A DNA stretch of 64,000 bases, from NCBI GenBank assembly GCA_026225475.1, contig JAMFSU010000152.1:61468-125467 (forward strand), in the 5' to 3' direction. Under the pieces are notes generated by a model, which was given only the letters and a program-made list of their open reading frames with translations, was not told where the DNA came from and did no database searches. Below, in pieces: positions 28,991 to 39,295 of this stretch. Numbering within the stretch: the first letter of the stretch is position 1; every line of letters begins with the position of its first letter. Origin of the DNA: Duganella sp. (lineage in GTDB: Bacteria; Pseudomonadota; Gammaproteobacteria; Burkholderiales; Burkholderiaceae_D). Made by a program: the position numbers and the translations under genes.

Positions 28991-30193
28991 ATGAGTGAAG
29001 CCCTTCCCCAAAACGGCAACAGCAATGGCAACGGCAAGCGCAAGCGCCAATTGATCGTCGTGACCTTGATACTGATCATCGCAGCGATCGCCATCGGTCT
29101 GTATTGGTTCCTGGTTGCACGATTTTACGAAGAAACCGACGACGCTTATGTCGGCGGCAATGTGGTGCAAATCTCTGCCCAAGTCGGCGGCACGGTCACC
29201 GCCATCAAGGCCGATGACACGCAAATCGTCAAGGCTGGCCAGCAACTGGTTGCGCTTGACTCCGCCGATGCCAAGCTGGCACTGATGCAAGCCGAGGCAG
29301 CATTGGCCCAGGTGGTGCGCCAAACGCGTCAGACGTTCCTGAACAATGACACCTTCAGCGCCAATGTGACCGCAGCCGAAACCAATCTGGCCCGCGCCCG
29401 TGAAGACGTCCAACGCCGTCAGGCCGGGATCGCTTCCGGTGCGGTGTCGCAGGAAGATCTGTCGCATGCGCAGGATGCCGTCAAGAACGCTGCCGCCACG
29501 CTCGAACAGGCGCGCGCCGGCCTGGCCGCCAACCGTGCTCTGACTGACCACACCAGCGTGACCGAGCATCCGAATGTGCTGGCCGCAGCCACACAGGTGC
29601 GTAACGCTTATCTCAACTACGCCCGCGTCAATATCGTCGCGCCCGTGTCCGGTTATGTGTCCAAGCGTTCGGTGCAACTGGGCCAGCGCATAGCTGCCGG
29701 CAGTCCGCTGATGGCGATTGTGCCGCTGGAGCAGATCTGGATCGACGCCAACTTCAAGGAAGGCCAGTTGAAACACATCCGTATCGGCCAGCCAGTGGAA
29801 GTGATTGCTGACACCTACGGTGCCGATGTCAAATACAAGGGCACTGTAATCGGTTTCTCCGCCGGTACCGGCAGTGCGTTCTCGTTGCTGCCTGCGCAAA
29901 ACGCCACGGGCAACTGGATCAAGGTGGTGCAACGCGTACCAGTGCGCATTGCCCTCGATCCGCAGGAAGTGCAAGCCCATCCGCTGCGCATTGGTCTGTC
30001 GACCACTGCCACGGTCGATATCCATGGCGATGGCAAGGCGCTGGCACCGGTCACCACCGACTACCAGACCAATGTCTATAGCGAACAAGGCAAGCAAGCT
30101 GACGACATCGTTGAACGCATCATCAGCGATAACGCCAGCGGCCTGCCTGTGAGCCTCAAGAAGAGCAAGGCCATCGTCGTTCCGCACACCTGA
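28991..30193 (+). CDS. emrA: EmrA-type periplasmic adaptor protein
   Basis: HlyD-family membrane fusion protein, 400 residues: a short basic cytoplasmic start, one membrane helix (about 19-40), then lipoyl, coiled-coil and beta-barrel parts. TDDAYVGGNVVQISAQVGGTV is the standard lipoyl entrance of EmrA proteins. The return half has YVSKRSVQLGQRIAAGSPL. The start has an ACGGAG site upstream. It links the MFS pump encoded next with the outer-membrane channel. Confidence 0.94.
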   Translation: MSEALPQNGNSNGNGKRKRQLIVVTLILIIAAIAIGLYWFLVARFYEETDDAYVGGNVVQISAQVGGTVTAIKADDTQIVKAGQQLVALDSADAKLALMQAEAALAQVVRQTRQTFLNNDTFSANVTAAETNLARAREDVQRRQAGIASGAVSQEDLSHAQDAVKNAAATLEQARAGLAANRALTDHTSVTEHPNVLAAATQVRNAYLNYARVNIVAPVSGYVSKRSVQLGQRIAAGSPLMAIVPLEQIWIDANFKEGQLKHIRIGQPVEVIADTYGADVKYKGTVIGFSAGTGSAFSLLPAQNATGNWIKVVQRVPVRIALDPQEVQAHPLRIGLSTTATVDIHGDGKALAPVTTDYQTNVYSEQGKQADDIVERIISDNASGLPVSLKKSKAIVVPHT

Positions 30194-30210
30194 TCCGGGC
30201 ATTTTCATCC

Positions 30211-31779
30211 ATGGCAAGCAGTCCTCAAAACTACACACCACCACCGCCGCTGCAAGGCGCCCAGCTTGTGCTGGGTACTCTGTCAGTATCGTTGGCGGTG
30301 TTCATGAACGTCCTCGACTCGTCGATTGCCAACGTCGCCATTCCGACCATTTCCGGCAATCTGGGCGTGTCGATCGATGAAGGCACCTGGGTCATTACTT
30401 CGTTCGCGGCCGCCAATGCGATCTCGATTCCACTGACCGGTTGGCTCACCCAACGGATTGGCCAGGTACGCCTGTTCGTCGGCTCGATCTTGCTGTTCGT
30501 GCTGGCTTCCTGGCTGTGCGGACTGGCACCGACCTTGCCGATCCTGCTGGCCGCACGCGTCCTGCAAGGCTTGGTGGCTGGACCGATGGTGCCCTTGTCG
30601 CAATCACTGTTGCTGGGGGCCTACCCCAAATCCAAGGCTTCATTTGCCCTTGCACTCTGGGGCATGACAGCGGTGGTCGCACCAGTGGCCGGCCCCGCGC
30701 TGGGCGGCTGGATTACCGACGCCTACAAGTGGCCCTGGATTTTCTACATCAATATTCCGGTCGGCATCATCGCCGCCGGTATCACGATGGCGATCTATCG
30801 TCCACGCGAGAGCCCCATCCGTAAGCTGCCTATCGATACGGTCGGATTGTTGTTGCTAGTAACCTGGGTGGCGGCATTCCAGATCATGCTCGATAAGGGT
30901 AAGGATCTCGACTGGTTCGCCTCACCACTGATCCTGTCGCTGGGTCTGGTGGCGCTAGTGGCGTTTATCTACTTCGTAATCTGGGAACTCAATACCGACC
31001 ATCCGGTGGTGGACTTGCGCCTGTTTGGCCGACGCAATTTCTTCGGCGGCACGCTGGCGATTTCAATCGGCTACGGGGTGTTCTTCGGCAACCTCGTATT
31101 ACTGCCGCAATGGCTGCAACAATACCTCGGCTACCGTTCAATCGACTCGGGTCTGTCGACGGCACCGATCGGCATCTTCGCAGTGATGCTCATGCCGTTG
31201 ATCGGCAAGTTCCTGCCGCGCATGGATGCCAGAAAGGTCGCCACCGCATCCTTCATTCTGTTCGCGATGGTGTTCTTCATGCGTTCGCGCTACACGCTGG
31301 AAGTCGACCAATGGACGGTGATTTTACCGACGCTGCTGCAAGGTATTCCAACCGCCATGTTCTTCGTGCCGTTGACGGTGCTGTTGCTGTCGGGCCTGCC
31401 GCCGGAGCGGATTCCTGCCGCAGCCGGGTTGTCGAGCTTTGTACGGGTGTTTTGCGGCGCGATTGGTACTTCCGTGGCAACCACGGCATGGAACAACCGT
31501 ACCATCGTCCATCATGCGCAGTTGACCGAGCATGCCACGCCATACAGCCCGGCCTTGCAGCAGATGTACAGCACGCTGCAAAATACCTTCGGCATGAGTC
31601 AGGGCCAGGCGACTGGCCTGATTGAACGCAACCTCAATGCACAGGCTGCCATGATCGGCATCAACGATATTTTCTGGATATCGGCGGTGATTTTCCTGTT
31701 GATCATTCCCTTTATCTGGATCATCAAACCGGTCAAGGCCACCGCCGCCTGTGCCGAAGCAGCTGCCGCAGCGCACTGA
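30211..31779 (+). CDS. emrB: EmrB-type MFS drug transporter (DHA2, 14 helices)
   Basis: A 522-residue inner-membrane proton-driven exporter of the DHA2 family. The DHA2 motif C region GPALGGWITDAYKWPWIFYINIPVG and the start LDSSIANVAIPTISGNLGVS are clear. About 14 membrane helices can be counted. It follows emrA by 17 bases, and a strong terminator lies 18 bases after its stop codon. Likely substrates are hydrophobic drugs or uncouplers; the exact range cannot be read from sequence. Confidence 0.94.
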   Translation: MASSPQNYTPPPPLQGAQLVLGTLSVSLAVFMNVLDSSIANVAIPTISGNLGVSIDEGTWVITSFAAANAISIPLTGWLTQRIGQVRLFVGSILLFVLASWLCGLAPTLPILLAARVLQGLVAGPMVPLSQSLLLGAYPKSKASFALALWGMTAVVAPVAGPALGGWITDAYKWPWIFYINIPVGIIAAGITMAIYRPRESPIRKLPIDTVGLLLLVTWVAAFQIMLDKGKDLDWFASPLILSLGLVALVAFIYFVIWELNTDHPVVDLRLFGRRNFFGGTLAISIGYGVFFGNLVLLPQWLQQYLGYRSIDSGLSTAPIGIFAVMLMPLIGKFLPRMDARKVATASFILFAMVFFMRSRYTLEVDQWTVILPTLLQGIPTAMFFVPLTVLLLSGLPPERIPAAAGLSSFVRVFCGAIGTSVATTAWNNRTIVHHAQLTEHATPYSPALQQMYSTLQNTFGMSQGQATGLIERNLNAQAAMIGINDIFWISAVIFLLIIPFIWIIKPVKATAACAEAAAAAH

Positions 31780-31796
31780 TCCAGCGACCGGCAAAC

Positions 31797-31834
31797 AAAA
31801 AGCGCCCCTACCGTCAAGGTAGAGGCGCTTTTTT
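31797..31834. terminator. Bidirectional terminator between emrB and fghA
   Basis: AAAAAGCGCC on the left pairs with GGCGCTTTTTT on the right, and the inner CCTACC/GGTAG extends the stem around GTCAA. A-run and T-run flanks make it usable by both converging transcripts, emrB (plus) and fghA (minus). Confidence 0.85.
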
Positions 31835-31861
31835 CATCGCAGCGCCGACAAACTCAGCGCA

Positions 31862-32713
31862 TCAAGTCGACAACAGTCGATGATGGAAACGCAAATGGTC
31901 TTCCATCCAGGTCGAAATGAAGTAATAGCCATGGTCATAACCAGCATGGCGACGCAGGTTCAGCGGCTGATTGGCTTGTTGGCAGGCAGCTTCGAATTCC
32001 TGCGGCAGCAATTGCTGCGCAAGGAATTTGTCGGCCAAGCCTTGATCAATCAGAATACCTTGCGGGAACGGCGTCTGTAATTGGCGCATCAATGCGCTGG
32101 CATCATGCTCAGCCCAACTGCTTGGGTCACTACCAAGATAATGATTAAACGCCTTCTGGCCCCAAGCACAAAGCGCCGGCGCTGCAATCGGTGCAAACGC
32201 GGAGACCGAACGGAACAGTTCACGATGGCGCAAGGCCAGCGTCAGCGCACCATGGCCCCCCATCGAATGGCCAAAGATGCCGACCCGCTCAGCCCGCGCC
32301 GGAAAACTTTGCAACACCAGCGGCAACAAGTCGTCGGTAATATACGACTCCATGCGGTAATGCGCACTCCACGGCGCTTGCGTCGCATCCAGATAAAATC
32401 CGGCACCAACGCCCAGATCCCAGGCATCGCTTTCACCGGCAATACCGGCACCGCGCGGACTGGTATCGGGCGCCACCAGCAGCATGCCCAACTCAGCCGC
32501 TAGACGCTGCGCACCACCCTTGATCATGAAAGTTTCTTCGTTGCAAGTCAGGCCCGCCAGATAAAACAAGACCGGCACCGGTCCCTGGCTGGCCTGCGGC
32601 GGCACGAACACCGAAAATTTCATCGGCAAGCCCACTTGCTCCGAAGCATGTTCATAGAAACGTTGCACGCCACCGAAACAGGTATGCTCATTCAACAAAA
32701 CTAATGATGTCAT
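31862..32713 (-). CDS. fghA: S-formylglutathione hydrolase
   Basis: Esterase-fold serine hydrolase, 283 residues, releasing formate and glutathione from S-formylglutathione. The nucleophile motif is GHSMGGHGALTLALRHRELFRS. The N-terminal SVFVPPQA and the catalytic histidine near YDHGYYFISTWMEDHLRFH are in place. It follows adhC by seven bases and completes the glutathione-dependent formaldehyde pathway. Confidence 0.96.
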   Translation of the reverse strand: MTSLVLLNEHTCFGGVQRFYEHASEQVGLPMKFSVFVPPQASQGPVPVLFYLAGLTCNEETFMIKGGAQRLAAELGMLLVAPDTSPRGAGIAGESDAWDLGVGAGFYLDATQAPWSAHYRMESYITDDLLPLVLQSFPARAERVGIFGHSMGGHGALTLALRHRELFRSVSAFAPIAAPALCAWGQKAFNHYLGSDPSSWAEHDASALMRQLQTPFPQGILIDQGLADKFLAQQLLPQEFEAACQQANQPLNLRRHAGYDHGYYFISTWMEDHLRFHHRLLST

Positions 32714-32720
32714 GGCGGTC

Positions 32721-33827
32721 TCAGAACTCGACTACAGAGCGGATCGACTCACCGCTCTTCATCAGGTCAAAGCCTTCATTAATCCGTTCCAGCGGCAGCT
32801 TGTGGGTGATCAGGTCATCGATATTGAGCTTGCCTTCCATGTACCAGTCGACAATCTTCGGCACGTCGGTGCGACCACGCGCACCGCCGAATGCCGAGCC
32901 CTTCCAGACCCGGCCGGTAACCAGTTGGAATGGCCGGGTGCTGATTTCCTGACCGGCTGCCGCCACGCCGATGATGATCGATTGGCCCCAGCCCTTGTGA
33001 CAACATTCCAGCGACTGGCGCATGGTGGTGGTATTGCCAATGCACTCGAAGCTGTAATCGGCGCCGCCATCGGTGAGGCCAACAATCGCATCGACCACAT
33101 TGCCGACGTCCTTGGGGTTAATAAAATGGGTCATACCGAACTTGCGCGCCATGGCTTCGCGTGCCGGATTGAGATCAACCCCGATGATCTTGTCGGCACC
33201 GACCATACGGGCTGCCTGAATCACGTTCAAGCCGATCCCGCCCAGACCGAACACCACCACATTAGCGCCCGCTTCCACCTTGGCGGTAAACAGCACTGCG
33301 CCGACACCAGTGGTCACGCCGCAACCGATGTAGCAGACCTTGTCAAAGGGCGCATCCGAGCGGATCTTGGCCAAGGCGATTTCCGGTACCACGATGTAAT
33401 TCGAGAAAGTCGAAGTGCCCATATAGTGGAACAACGGCTTGCCATCGAGCGAAAAACGGCTAGTCGCGTCCGGCATCAGGCCGCGTCCCTGAGTGGAACG
33501 AATGGCCTGGCACAAATTGGTCTTCTGCGACAGGCAAAATTTGCATTCGCGGCATTCCGGCGTGTACAGCGGAATAACGTGATCGTCTTTCTTCAGGCTC
33601 TTGACACCAGGACCGACATCCACCACCACGCCAGCACCTTCATGGCCCAGAATGGCAGGAAAAATACCTTCCGGATCAGCGCCCGACAAGGTGTAGTAAT
33701 CCGTGTGGCAAATCCCAGTGGCCTTGATCTCGACCAGTACTTCGCCAGCTTTCGGCCCTCCCAACTCGACTTCTTCGATGGTCAAGGGTTGGCCGGCCTG
33801 CCAGGCCACTGCTGCTTTGGTTTTCAT
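32721..33827 (-). CDS. adhC: S-(hydroxymethyl)glutathione dehydrogenase, class III alcohol dehydrogenase
   Basis: Zinc- and NAD-dependent enzyme that oxidises S-hydroxymethylglutathione, the spontaneous adduct of formaldehyde and glutathione; 368 residues. Catalytic zinc ligands are the cysteine of ATGICHTDYY, the histidine of GHEGAGVV and a later cysteine in YIGCGVTTGVGA. The structural zinc uses the four cysteines of ECRECKFCLSQKTNLC. The NAD fold has GLGGIGLNVIQAA. No frmR-type regulator is nearby. Confidence 0.97.
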   Translation of the reverse strand: MKTKAAVAWQAGQPLTIEEVELGGPKAGEVLVEIKATGICHTDYYTLSGADPEGIFPAILGHEGAGVVVDVGPGVKSLKKDDHVIPLYTPECRECKFCLSQKTNLCQAIRSTQGRGLMPDATSRFSLDGKPLFHYMGTSTFSNYIVVPEIALAKIRSDAPFDKVCYIGCGVTTGVGAVLFTAKVEAGANVVVFGLGGIGLNVIQAARMVGADKIIGVDLNPAREAMARKFGMTHFINPKDVGNVVDAIVGLTDGGADYSFECIGNTTTMRQSLECCHKGWGQSIIIGVAAAGQEISTRPFQLVTGRVWKGSAFGGARGRTDVPKIVDWYMEGKLNIDDLITHKLPLERINEGFDLMKSGESIRSVVEF

Positions 33828-34216
33828 GATGTCCTTTGATGACTTTTAAAGAATCTTGGCAGCCATGGTCAGCGCCATGACAGATAGCCGCTATTATCGC
33901 ATCACATCAAAAAACACATGGGAGCACCATTGCGCGACGTATGCGAATAAGAAATTCTATCTGCCCCTAAAGAAAACCCACCAGCTCACGATAACAAGCT
34001 AGGCAGTCCACCACCAGTTCCATGTACTCCTCGGCCACAGCGCCGAGCCAACCGAAGGATGACAAAGGTGCCGGCTTGGGGTAAGGTTGATTGACACTGT
34101 GATCGGCGTCGGTCGGCTAAGCACAACAGGTTTGCGCAGGGCAATAGCTGACCTGCAATTAAAAATGCAGACCGCTTGGATGTTTTGATTTCGGCGTTTC
34201 ACTTATTACTGGTCAC
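33828..34216. other. Intergenic region between divergent adhC and GGDEF/EAL genes, no gene seen
   Basis: These 389 bases hold the control regions of adhC (minus) and the GGDEF/EAL gene (plus). The part near 33890-33980 is AT-rich and is a likely promoter zone. I see no ORF with coding character and no clear operator. Confidence 0.45.
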
Positions 34217-37200
34217 ATGGTTATTGGTAAAAAATCGAGGACGCAATTGGGGAAAATTCCCACGCACAGCAGCTTACGACGCACCACAGGCACATTGCGG
34301 ACCCTGCTCTGCTTTGTCGTGTTCGTCATTGCCATCATCAGTGCGCAAACTTGGTGGGAAGTCGAACAAGATCGCCAACTAACTATTTCCTCCGAGAAAA
34401 ATAGTTCATTGGTGGCCGTGCGCAGTGTCGAAGAGCATGCTGAGCGCATACTCAGGGACATAGACAAGTTGCTGGCCTCAACCGCAACAGCACTGCAAAC
34501 CACCACGACCAACATCCTCGATGACGATGTCGGCATGTACCAGATCCTGCAACAGCAGAAAAAAGCACTGACACCAGTGCAGTCGCTACGCTTCATTGAC
34601 CTGACCGGTGTCAGCCGTGCCAGTTCGATGCGTGTCGGCGCCGCCGAAATTGAACTCAATGATTTGCAATTGCGCCAGATCGACAGCAATCCGGCGCAGC
34701 CGCATTTCTTCGTCGGACAATTGACACGCAGTCGTTACGACCAGGAACTGGTGTTGCCGGTGGCACGCAACCTGTACATGAACGGCAAGCACGTTGGCAT
34801 GCTGGTGGCCGAGTTGAAGGTTTCCTACTTCTTCGACTTTTACAAACGCATCACCAATTATCAAGCGATCGTATCCTTGCGCAAGGACGATGGCTCGATG
34901 ATGATCCGTTCGCCGTTTGAGGCCGCCTGGCTAACCAGGAATATGCGCGATGCCAAGAGCATGCTAGTGATTCGCAGCGGCACCGACGAAGGTTCGTTCG
35001 CAGAAGTATCCGCCCTCACTGGCGAACATCTCTTGTTCAGCTACAAAAAAATTCCCGACTCTGACATGGTGGCGGTCTACGCGCGTCGCATGGATGACGT
35101 TCTGGCCCCCTGGCGCAGTCGCACCATCAATCGCATTCTGCTGTCGGTAGGCATCAGCGGCTTCATCCTGCTGGCCCTGATTGCCTTCCTGATCTACTAC
35201 AACTACAAGCAAAAGCGCGACGATGTGCTCACCGAGAGCGAACACCGCTATCGCAAGCTGTATGAAGAAGGCAATGATCCGATTGTCCTGCTCAGCCCCG
35301 ACATGCTGTATATCGACTGCAATGCAGCGGCGGTCAAGTTCTTCGGCGTCGCCGACAAACAGCGCATCATTGGTAAAAAGGCCGGTCTGTTTTCGCGCCA
35401 AAACGCCCTGCAATTGCAACAACCCGACATTGCCGATCTGATCCAGAAAGCACTGGCCGGCGAACCGCAGCAATTTGAATGGGTCACGGTACGTCATCAC
35501 AAGCTGGTCCACACCGACGTCTCCATCAACCGCACCGAACTCGACAAGGGTTTTGCCATTTTTGCGATTCTGCGCGACATCAGTGCGCGCAAACGCGCCG
35601 AACTTCTGCAGGCGACACAGAATCGCATCCTGCACATGGTCATGACAGATGAAGATCTGGAGCATATCCTGCGCGAAATTGTGCGCTTCACCGATTCGCA
35701 GATGCCGCAAAGCACCGCCACCATCCTGCTGCTCAACGACGACAACAGCGGCTTTAGCAGCGTGCTCAGTGTGCGCTTGTCTGAGCGCATGGAACAAGGT
35801 TTTCTTGGCCTGGCCATCAAGCACGGCAATGGCGCCGCTTGTGAAGCGGTACTCACACGCAAGCCCTATCTGGTAGCCGACATCCGAAGCGATCCAGTGA
35901 TGGAAAACGTACGTCCGTTGATTCATCTGGAAGAATTTCCAGCTAGCGGCGCCTGGCCCATCGTCGGCAAGGAAGGCCAGATTCTGGGGGTGTTCTGCTG
36001 CCTGCTCAAGGAACCTGGTTTACCCAATGCGCAATGCCAGCATCTGGCTGGCGTCGCTGCCGATCTAGCCAGCGTCGCCATCGAAAACCGCAAGGCCGAG
36101 GAACGGATCCGCCATCTGGCCCATTACGACGAGTTGACCGGCTTGCCCAACCGATTCCTGTGCACGCAGCATATCGGTAATGCCTTGGCCCATGCTGAAC
36201 ACCGCAATGGTCAGGTAGCCGTATTTCTGATGGACCTGGATCGTTTCAAAAACATCAACGATACCTTTGGCCATGAAACCGGCGAAGCACTGCTGCGCGA
36301 AATTGCGGTGCGTTTCCGTCATTGCCTGCGCGAGCTGGACATCCTAGCACGCGTCGGTGGCGATGAATTCATCGTCTTGATCGACGACTACGACGACCCG
36401 CTGCAACTAGGCGAAATCGCCCAAAAGCTGCTGGCGGTGGCGCGCGAGCCGTTCGACATCAGCGGCCACGAATGCCAGCTCAGTACCAGCATTGGCATCG
36501 CCACCTATCCTAGCGATGGCGGCAATGCGCAGGCACTCATCAAGAATGCCGATATTGCCATGTACCGTGCCAAGAACAAGGGCAAGGACGGCTATCGCTT
36601 CTACTCCGACGAAGTCAACACTCATACGGTGGAGCGCATCGCGCTGGAAACCGAACTGCGGCGCGCGATCGAACGACAGGAATTCATTGTCCACTACCAG
36701 CCCAAGGTCAATCTCAAGAGCGGCAGCATCGTCGGTGCCGAAGCGCTAGTGCGCTGGCAGCATCCGGTGCGCGGCTTGCTGCCGCCGGGCGAATTCATCG
36801 GGTTGGCGGAAGAAGCCGGCCTGATCGACCAGATTGGCCTGCAAGTATTGGATCGTGCCTGTAGCGACATCGATGTGCTCAACCGGCTCGAACTCAATTT
36901 CGGCCGTATTGCCATCAACCTAGCCGGCAGCCAGTTCAATGACGACAACCTGCTGGCCGATATCCAGCGCGTGGTCGATACGCGCGGCGTATCGGCATCC
37001 AGCCTGGAATTTGAAATCACCGAAAGCATGGTGATGCACAACCGTGATCAAGCCATTGCCATCATGGACGGCATCCGCGCGCTGGGGTTTACGATTTCCA
37101 TCGATGATTTCGGCACTGGTTATTCGTCGCTGGCCTATCTGAAGCGTTTCCCGGTCGACAATGTCAAGATCGACAAGTCCTTTATCAACGACATCCCGCA

Positions 37201-37429
37201 TGACGCCAATGGCAGCGCGATTGTGCAGGCCATCATCGCCATGGCGCATGCGTTGAATCTGAAGGTAGTCACCGAAGGGGTGGAAACCGAGGTACAGTTG
37301 CAAGCCTTGCAAGTGTTTGGCTCCGACGAATACCAGGGCTATCTGTTTAGCCGCCCTATCCCGCATGCGCAATTCGTGTTGATGTTGCGCGAACAGCAGG
37401 CCGCCAGTCAGCAACAACCGATCTCCTGA
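34217..37429 (+). CDS. Membrane PAS-GAF-GGDEF-EAL protein
   Basis: A 1070-residue c-di-GMP enzyme. A membrane helix at about 28-48 and another at about 306-330 enclose a periplasmic Cache-like sensor. Then come PAS (about 341-465), GAF (about 485-620), GGDEF (about 630-790) with intact RVGGDEFIVL, and EAL (about 805-1060) with AEALVRWQHP and DDFGTGYSSLAYLKRFP. Both catalytic motifs are intact, so synthesis or breakdown may be switched by the sensor parts. The ATG at 34217 lacks a good ribosome binding site. It is a single-gene unit. Confidence 0.92.
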   Translation: MVIGKKSRTQLGKIPTHSSLRRTTGTLRTLLCFVVFVIAIISAQTWWEVEQDRQLTISSEKNSSLVAVRSVEEHAERILRDIDKLLASTATALQTTTTNILDDDVGMYQILQQQKKALTPVQSLRFIDLTGVSRASSMRVGAAEIELNDLQLRQIDSNPAQPHFFVGQLTRSRYDQELVLPVARNLYMNGKHVGMLVAELKVSYFFDFYKRITNYQAIVSLRKDDGSMMIRSPFEAAWLTRNMRDAKSMLVIRSGTDEGSFAEVSALTGEHLLFSYKKIPDSDMVAVYARRMDDVLAPWRSRTINRILLSVGISGFILLALIAFLIYYNYKQKRDDVLTESEHRYRKLYEEGNDPIVLLSPDMLYIDCNAAAVKFFGVADKQRIIGKKAGLFSRQNALQLQQPDIADLIQKALAGEPQQFEWVTVRHHKLVHTDVSINRTELDKGFAIFAILRDISARKRAELLQATQNRILHMVMTDEDLEHILREIVRFTDSQMPQSTATILLLNDDNSGFSSVLSVRLSERMEQGFLGLAIKHGNGAACEAVLTRKPYLVADIRSDPVMENVRPLIHLEEFPASGAWPIVGKEGQILGVFCCLLKEPGLPNAQCQHLAGVAADLASVAIENRKAEERIRHLAHYDELTGLPNRFLCTQHIGNALAHAEHRNGQVAVFLMDLDRFKNINDTFGHETGEALLREIAVRFRHCLRELDILARVGGDEFIVLIDDYDDPLQLGEIAQKLLAVAREPFDISGHECQLSTSIGIATYPSDGGNAQALIKNADIAMYRAKNKGKDGYRFYSDEVNTHTVERIALETELRRAIERQEFIVHYQPKVNLKSGSIVGAEALVRWQHPVRGLLPPGEFIGLAEEAGLIDQIGLQVLDRACSDIDVLNRLELNFGRIAINLAGSQFNDDNLLADIQRVVDTRGVSASSLEFEITESMVMHNRDQAIAIMDGIRALGFTISIDDFGTGYSSLAYLKRFPVDNVKIDKSFINDIPHDANGSAIVQAIIAMAHALNLKVVTEGVETEVQLQALQVFGSDEYQGYLFSRPIPHAQFVLMLREQQAASQQQPIS

Positions 37430-37593
37430 CTGCGAGCGCCACCCGCCGGCATGATTCCTGCAATCCAGTTAAAGTAGCGGTTGATTGCAGTGGACCTGCG
37501 TTGCGCACATAAGCAAATAAAAACTCTATTGCACGCAAGTCAAGCTCTGCCCCTAAAATAAGCGGTTGCTATTACTTTCCCAAGGAGTGTTCC

Positions 37594-39183
37594 ATGGCGT
37601 TGTCGTTCAAGAAAACCCTGCTCAACCTGAGCTTTGCCGGACTCGCTGCCAGTGCGATCCTGCCGCTGTCAGCCACATCGGCACTAGCCGCCGAATTGAA
37701 ACTCGGCCTGTATGCCGACATCTCGACGCTGGATCCACACTTCAACAATATCGCCCCCAACATTTCGCTTTCCTCGCACCTGTTCGATGCCCTGGTCAAT
37801 GTCGACCCGGCTGGCAAACTGATCCCTGGTCTGGCGACGTCGTGGAAAGCAATCGATCCCACCACCTGGGAATTCAAGCTGCGGCGCGGCGTCAAATTCA
37901 GTGATGGTTCCGACTTCACTGCCGACGACGTGGTGTTTTCGCTTGATCGTCCGGCCACGCTGACCAACAGCCCTGGCCCATTCACCAGCTACACCAAGCA
38001 AATCGTCGCCAAGGAAATCGTCGATCCTTACACCATTCACCTGAAGACCGCGACCCCATATGGCCCGCTGGCGCTGGATGTGAGCACCATCTTCATCGTT
38101 TCCAAAAAAGCCGTCCAAAATGCCACCACCGAAGACTTCAACAGCGGCAAGGCGGTTGTTGGTACTGGCCCATTCAAGTTTTCCAGCTTCAAGCGTGGCG
38201 ACAGTGTCGAACTGGTGCGCAATGACAATTACTGGGGCACCAAACCGGACTGGGACAAAGTCACTTTCCGTATCCTGACGTCCGATGGCGCCCGTCTGGC
38301 GGCACTGCTGGCCGGCGAAGTCGATGCTATCGAAAGCGTACCTCCGGCCGACGTACCGAAACTGAAAGCCGATCCCAAGTTCACACTGGCACAGCGCACT
38401 TCATGGCGCACCCTGTTCTGGACCCTGGATCAGTCGCGCGACAAAACGCCAGACATCACCGACAAAGCCGGCAAGCCGCTGGACAAGAACCCGCTCAAAG
38501 ATATTCGCGTGCGCCAGGCTATTTCCAAGGCCATCAATCGTCAAGCGCTGACCGAACGTACCTTGGAAGGTTTGGGCACGCCAGCATCGAACATCGTCGC
38601 GCCAGGCATCCTCGGCTATGCCACCAACCTCAAGGTCGAGAAATATGATCCTGAGGGCGCCAAGAAACTGTTGGCCGCCGCCGGTTATCCGAACGGCTTC
38701 GCCTTGACGCTGCACGGCCCCAACAACCGTTACATCAACGATGAACGCGTCGTGCAGACTGTCGCGCAATTTCTGAGCCGCGTTGGTATCCAGACCAAGG
38801 TCGAGACGCTGCCGCTGTCAGTCTATTTCGGCAAGGCGCGCGCTGGCGAATTCAGTGTCGCGTTGCTCGGCTGGGGCACGCTGGCAGGCGACTTCGCGCT
38901 GCGCACGCTGGTTGGCACTACCGATGCCAACACCGGTTGGGGTTCCTGGAACTGGGGCAAGTACAGCAATCCGGCAGTCGACAAGCTGGTGCAATCCTCG
39001 TTGGCCTCAGTCGATGAAAAGCAACGCCAGGATTTCGCCCAACAAGCTGCCACCGTCGCACTGCAAGATTACGCGGTGATTCCATTGCATCATCAATATG
39101 CCACCTGGGCGATGCGTAAGGGCCTGACCTACACGCCACGCATTGATGAATTCACGTTTGCCTATCAATTCCACCCCAAATAA
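37594..39183 (+). CDS. ABC transporter substrate-binding protein, family 5 (peptide/nickel type), orphan
   Basis: A 529-residue periplasmic binding protein with a signal peptide ending SALAAE. SBP_bac_5 marks are LDPHFNNIAPNISLSSHLFDALV, the PGLATSWKAIDPTTWEFKLRRGVKFSDG stretch near residue 75, and TGPFKFSSFKRGDSVELVRNDNYWG. The ribosome binding site AAGGAG stands before the ATG. No permease or ATPase gene is adjacent, and a terminator follows, so it must work with components encoded elsewhere. The ligand is unknown. Confidence 0.93.
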   Translation: MALSFKKTLLNLSFAGLAASAILPLSATSALAAELKLGLYADISTLDPHFNNIAPNISLSSHLFDALVNVDPAGKLIPGLATSWKAIDPTTWEFKLRRGVKFSDGSDFTADDVVFSLDRPATLTNSPGPFTSYTKQIVAKEIVDPYTIHLKTATPYGPLALDVSTIFIVSKKAVQNATTEDFNSGKAVVGTGPFKFSSFKRGDSVELVRNDNYWGTKPDWDKVTFRILTSDGARLAALLAGEVDAIESVPPADVPKLKADPKFTLAQRTSWRTLFWTLDQSRDKTPDITDKAGKPLDKNPLKDIRVRQAISKAINRQALTERTLEGLGTPASNIVAPGILGYATNLKVEKYDPEGAKKLLAAAGYPNGFALTLHGPNNRYINDERVVQTVAQFLSRVGIQTKVETLPLSVYFGKARAGEFSVALLGWGTLAGDFALRTLVGTTDANTGWGSWNWGKYSNPAVDKLVQSSLASVDEKQRQDFAQQAATVALQDYAVIPLHHQYATWAMRKGLTYTPRIDEFTFAYQFHPK

Positions 39184-39220
39184 TGGCGGTCAGTTGCACC
39201 GGCCTGTCTTACAATGCATC

Positions 39221-39248
39221 AAGCCCGCCAGCAATGGCGGGCTTTTTT
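39221..39248 (+). terminator. Terminator after the binding-protein gene
   Basis: AAGCCCGCC at 39221-39229 pairs with GGCGGGCTT at 39236-39244, and six Ts follow on the plus strand. It is 38 bases after the stop codon. Confidence 0.88.
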
Positions 39249-39295
39249 CATGTCACGGATTCCATCCACAAATTCTCCCACTGGAAAGCAAACTC

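Noticed and set aside
28802..30244. Leftward 480-codon frame opposite emrA
   Set aside because: No family motif; emrA on the other strand has a complete, recognisable sequence and ribosome binding site.
32712..33839. Rightward 375-codon frame opposite adhC
   Set aside because: It mirrors the dehydrogenase codon by codon and lacks any domain.
34964..35926. Leftward 320-codon frame inside the PAS-GAF-GGDEF-EAL gene
   Set aside because: Antisense shadow with no start signal.
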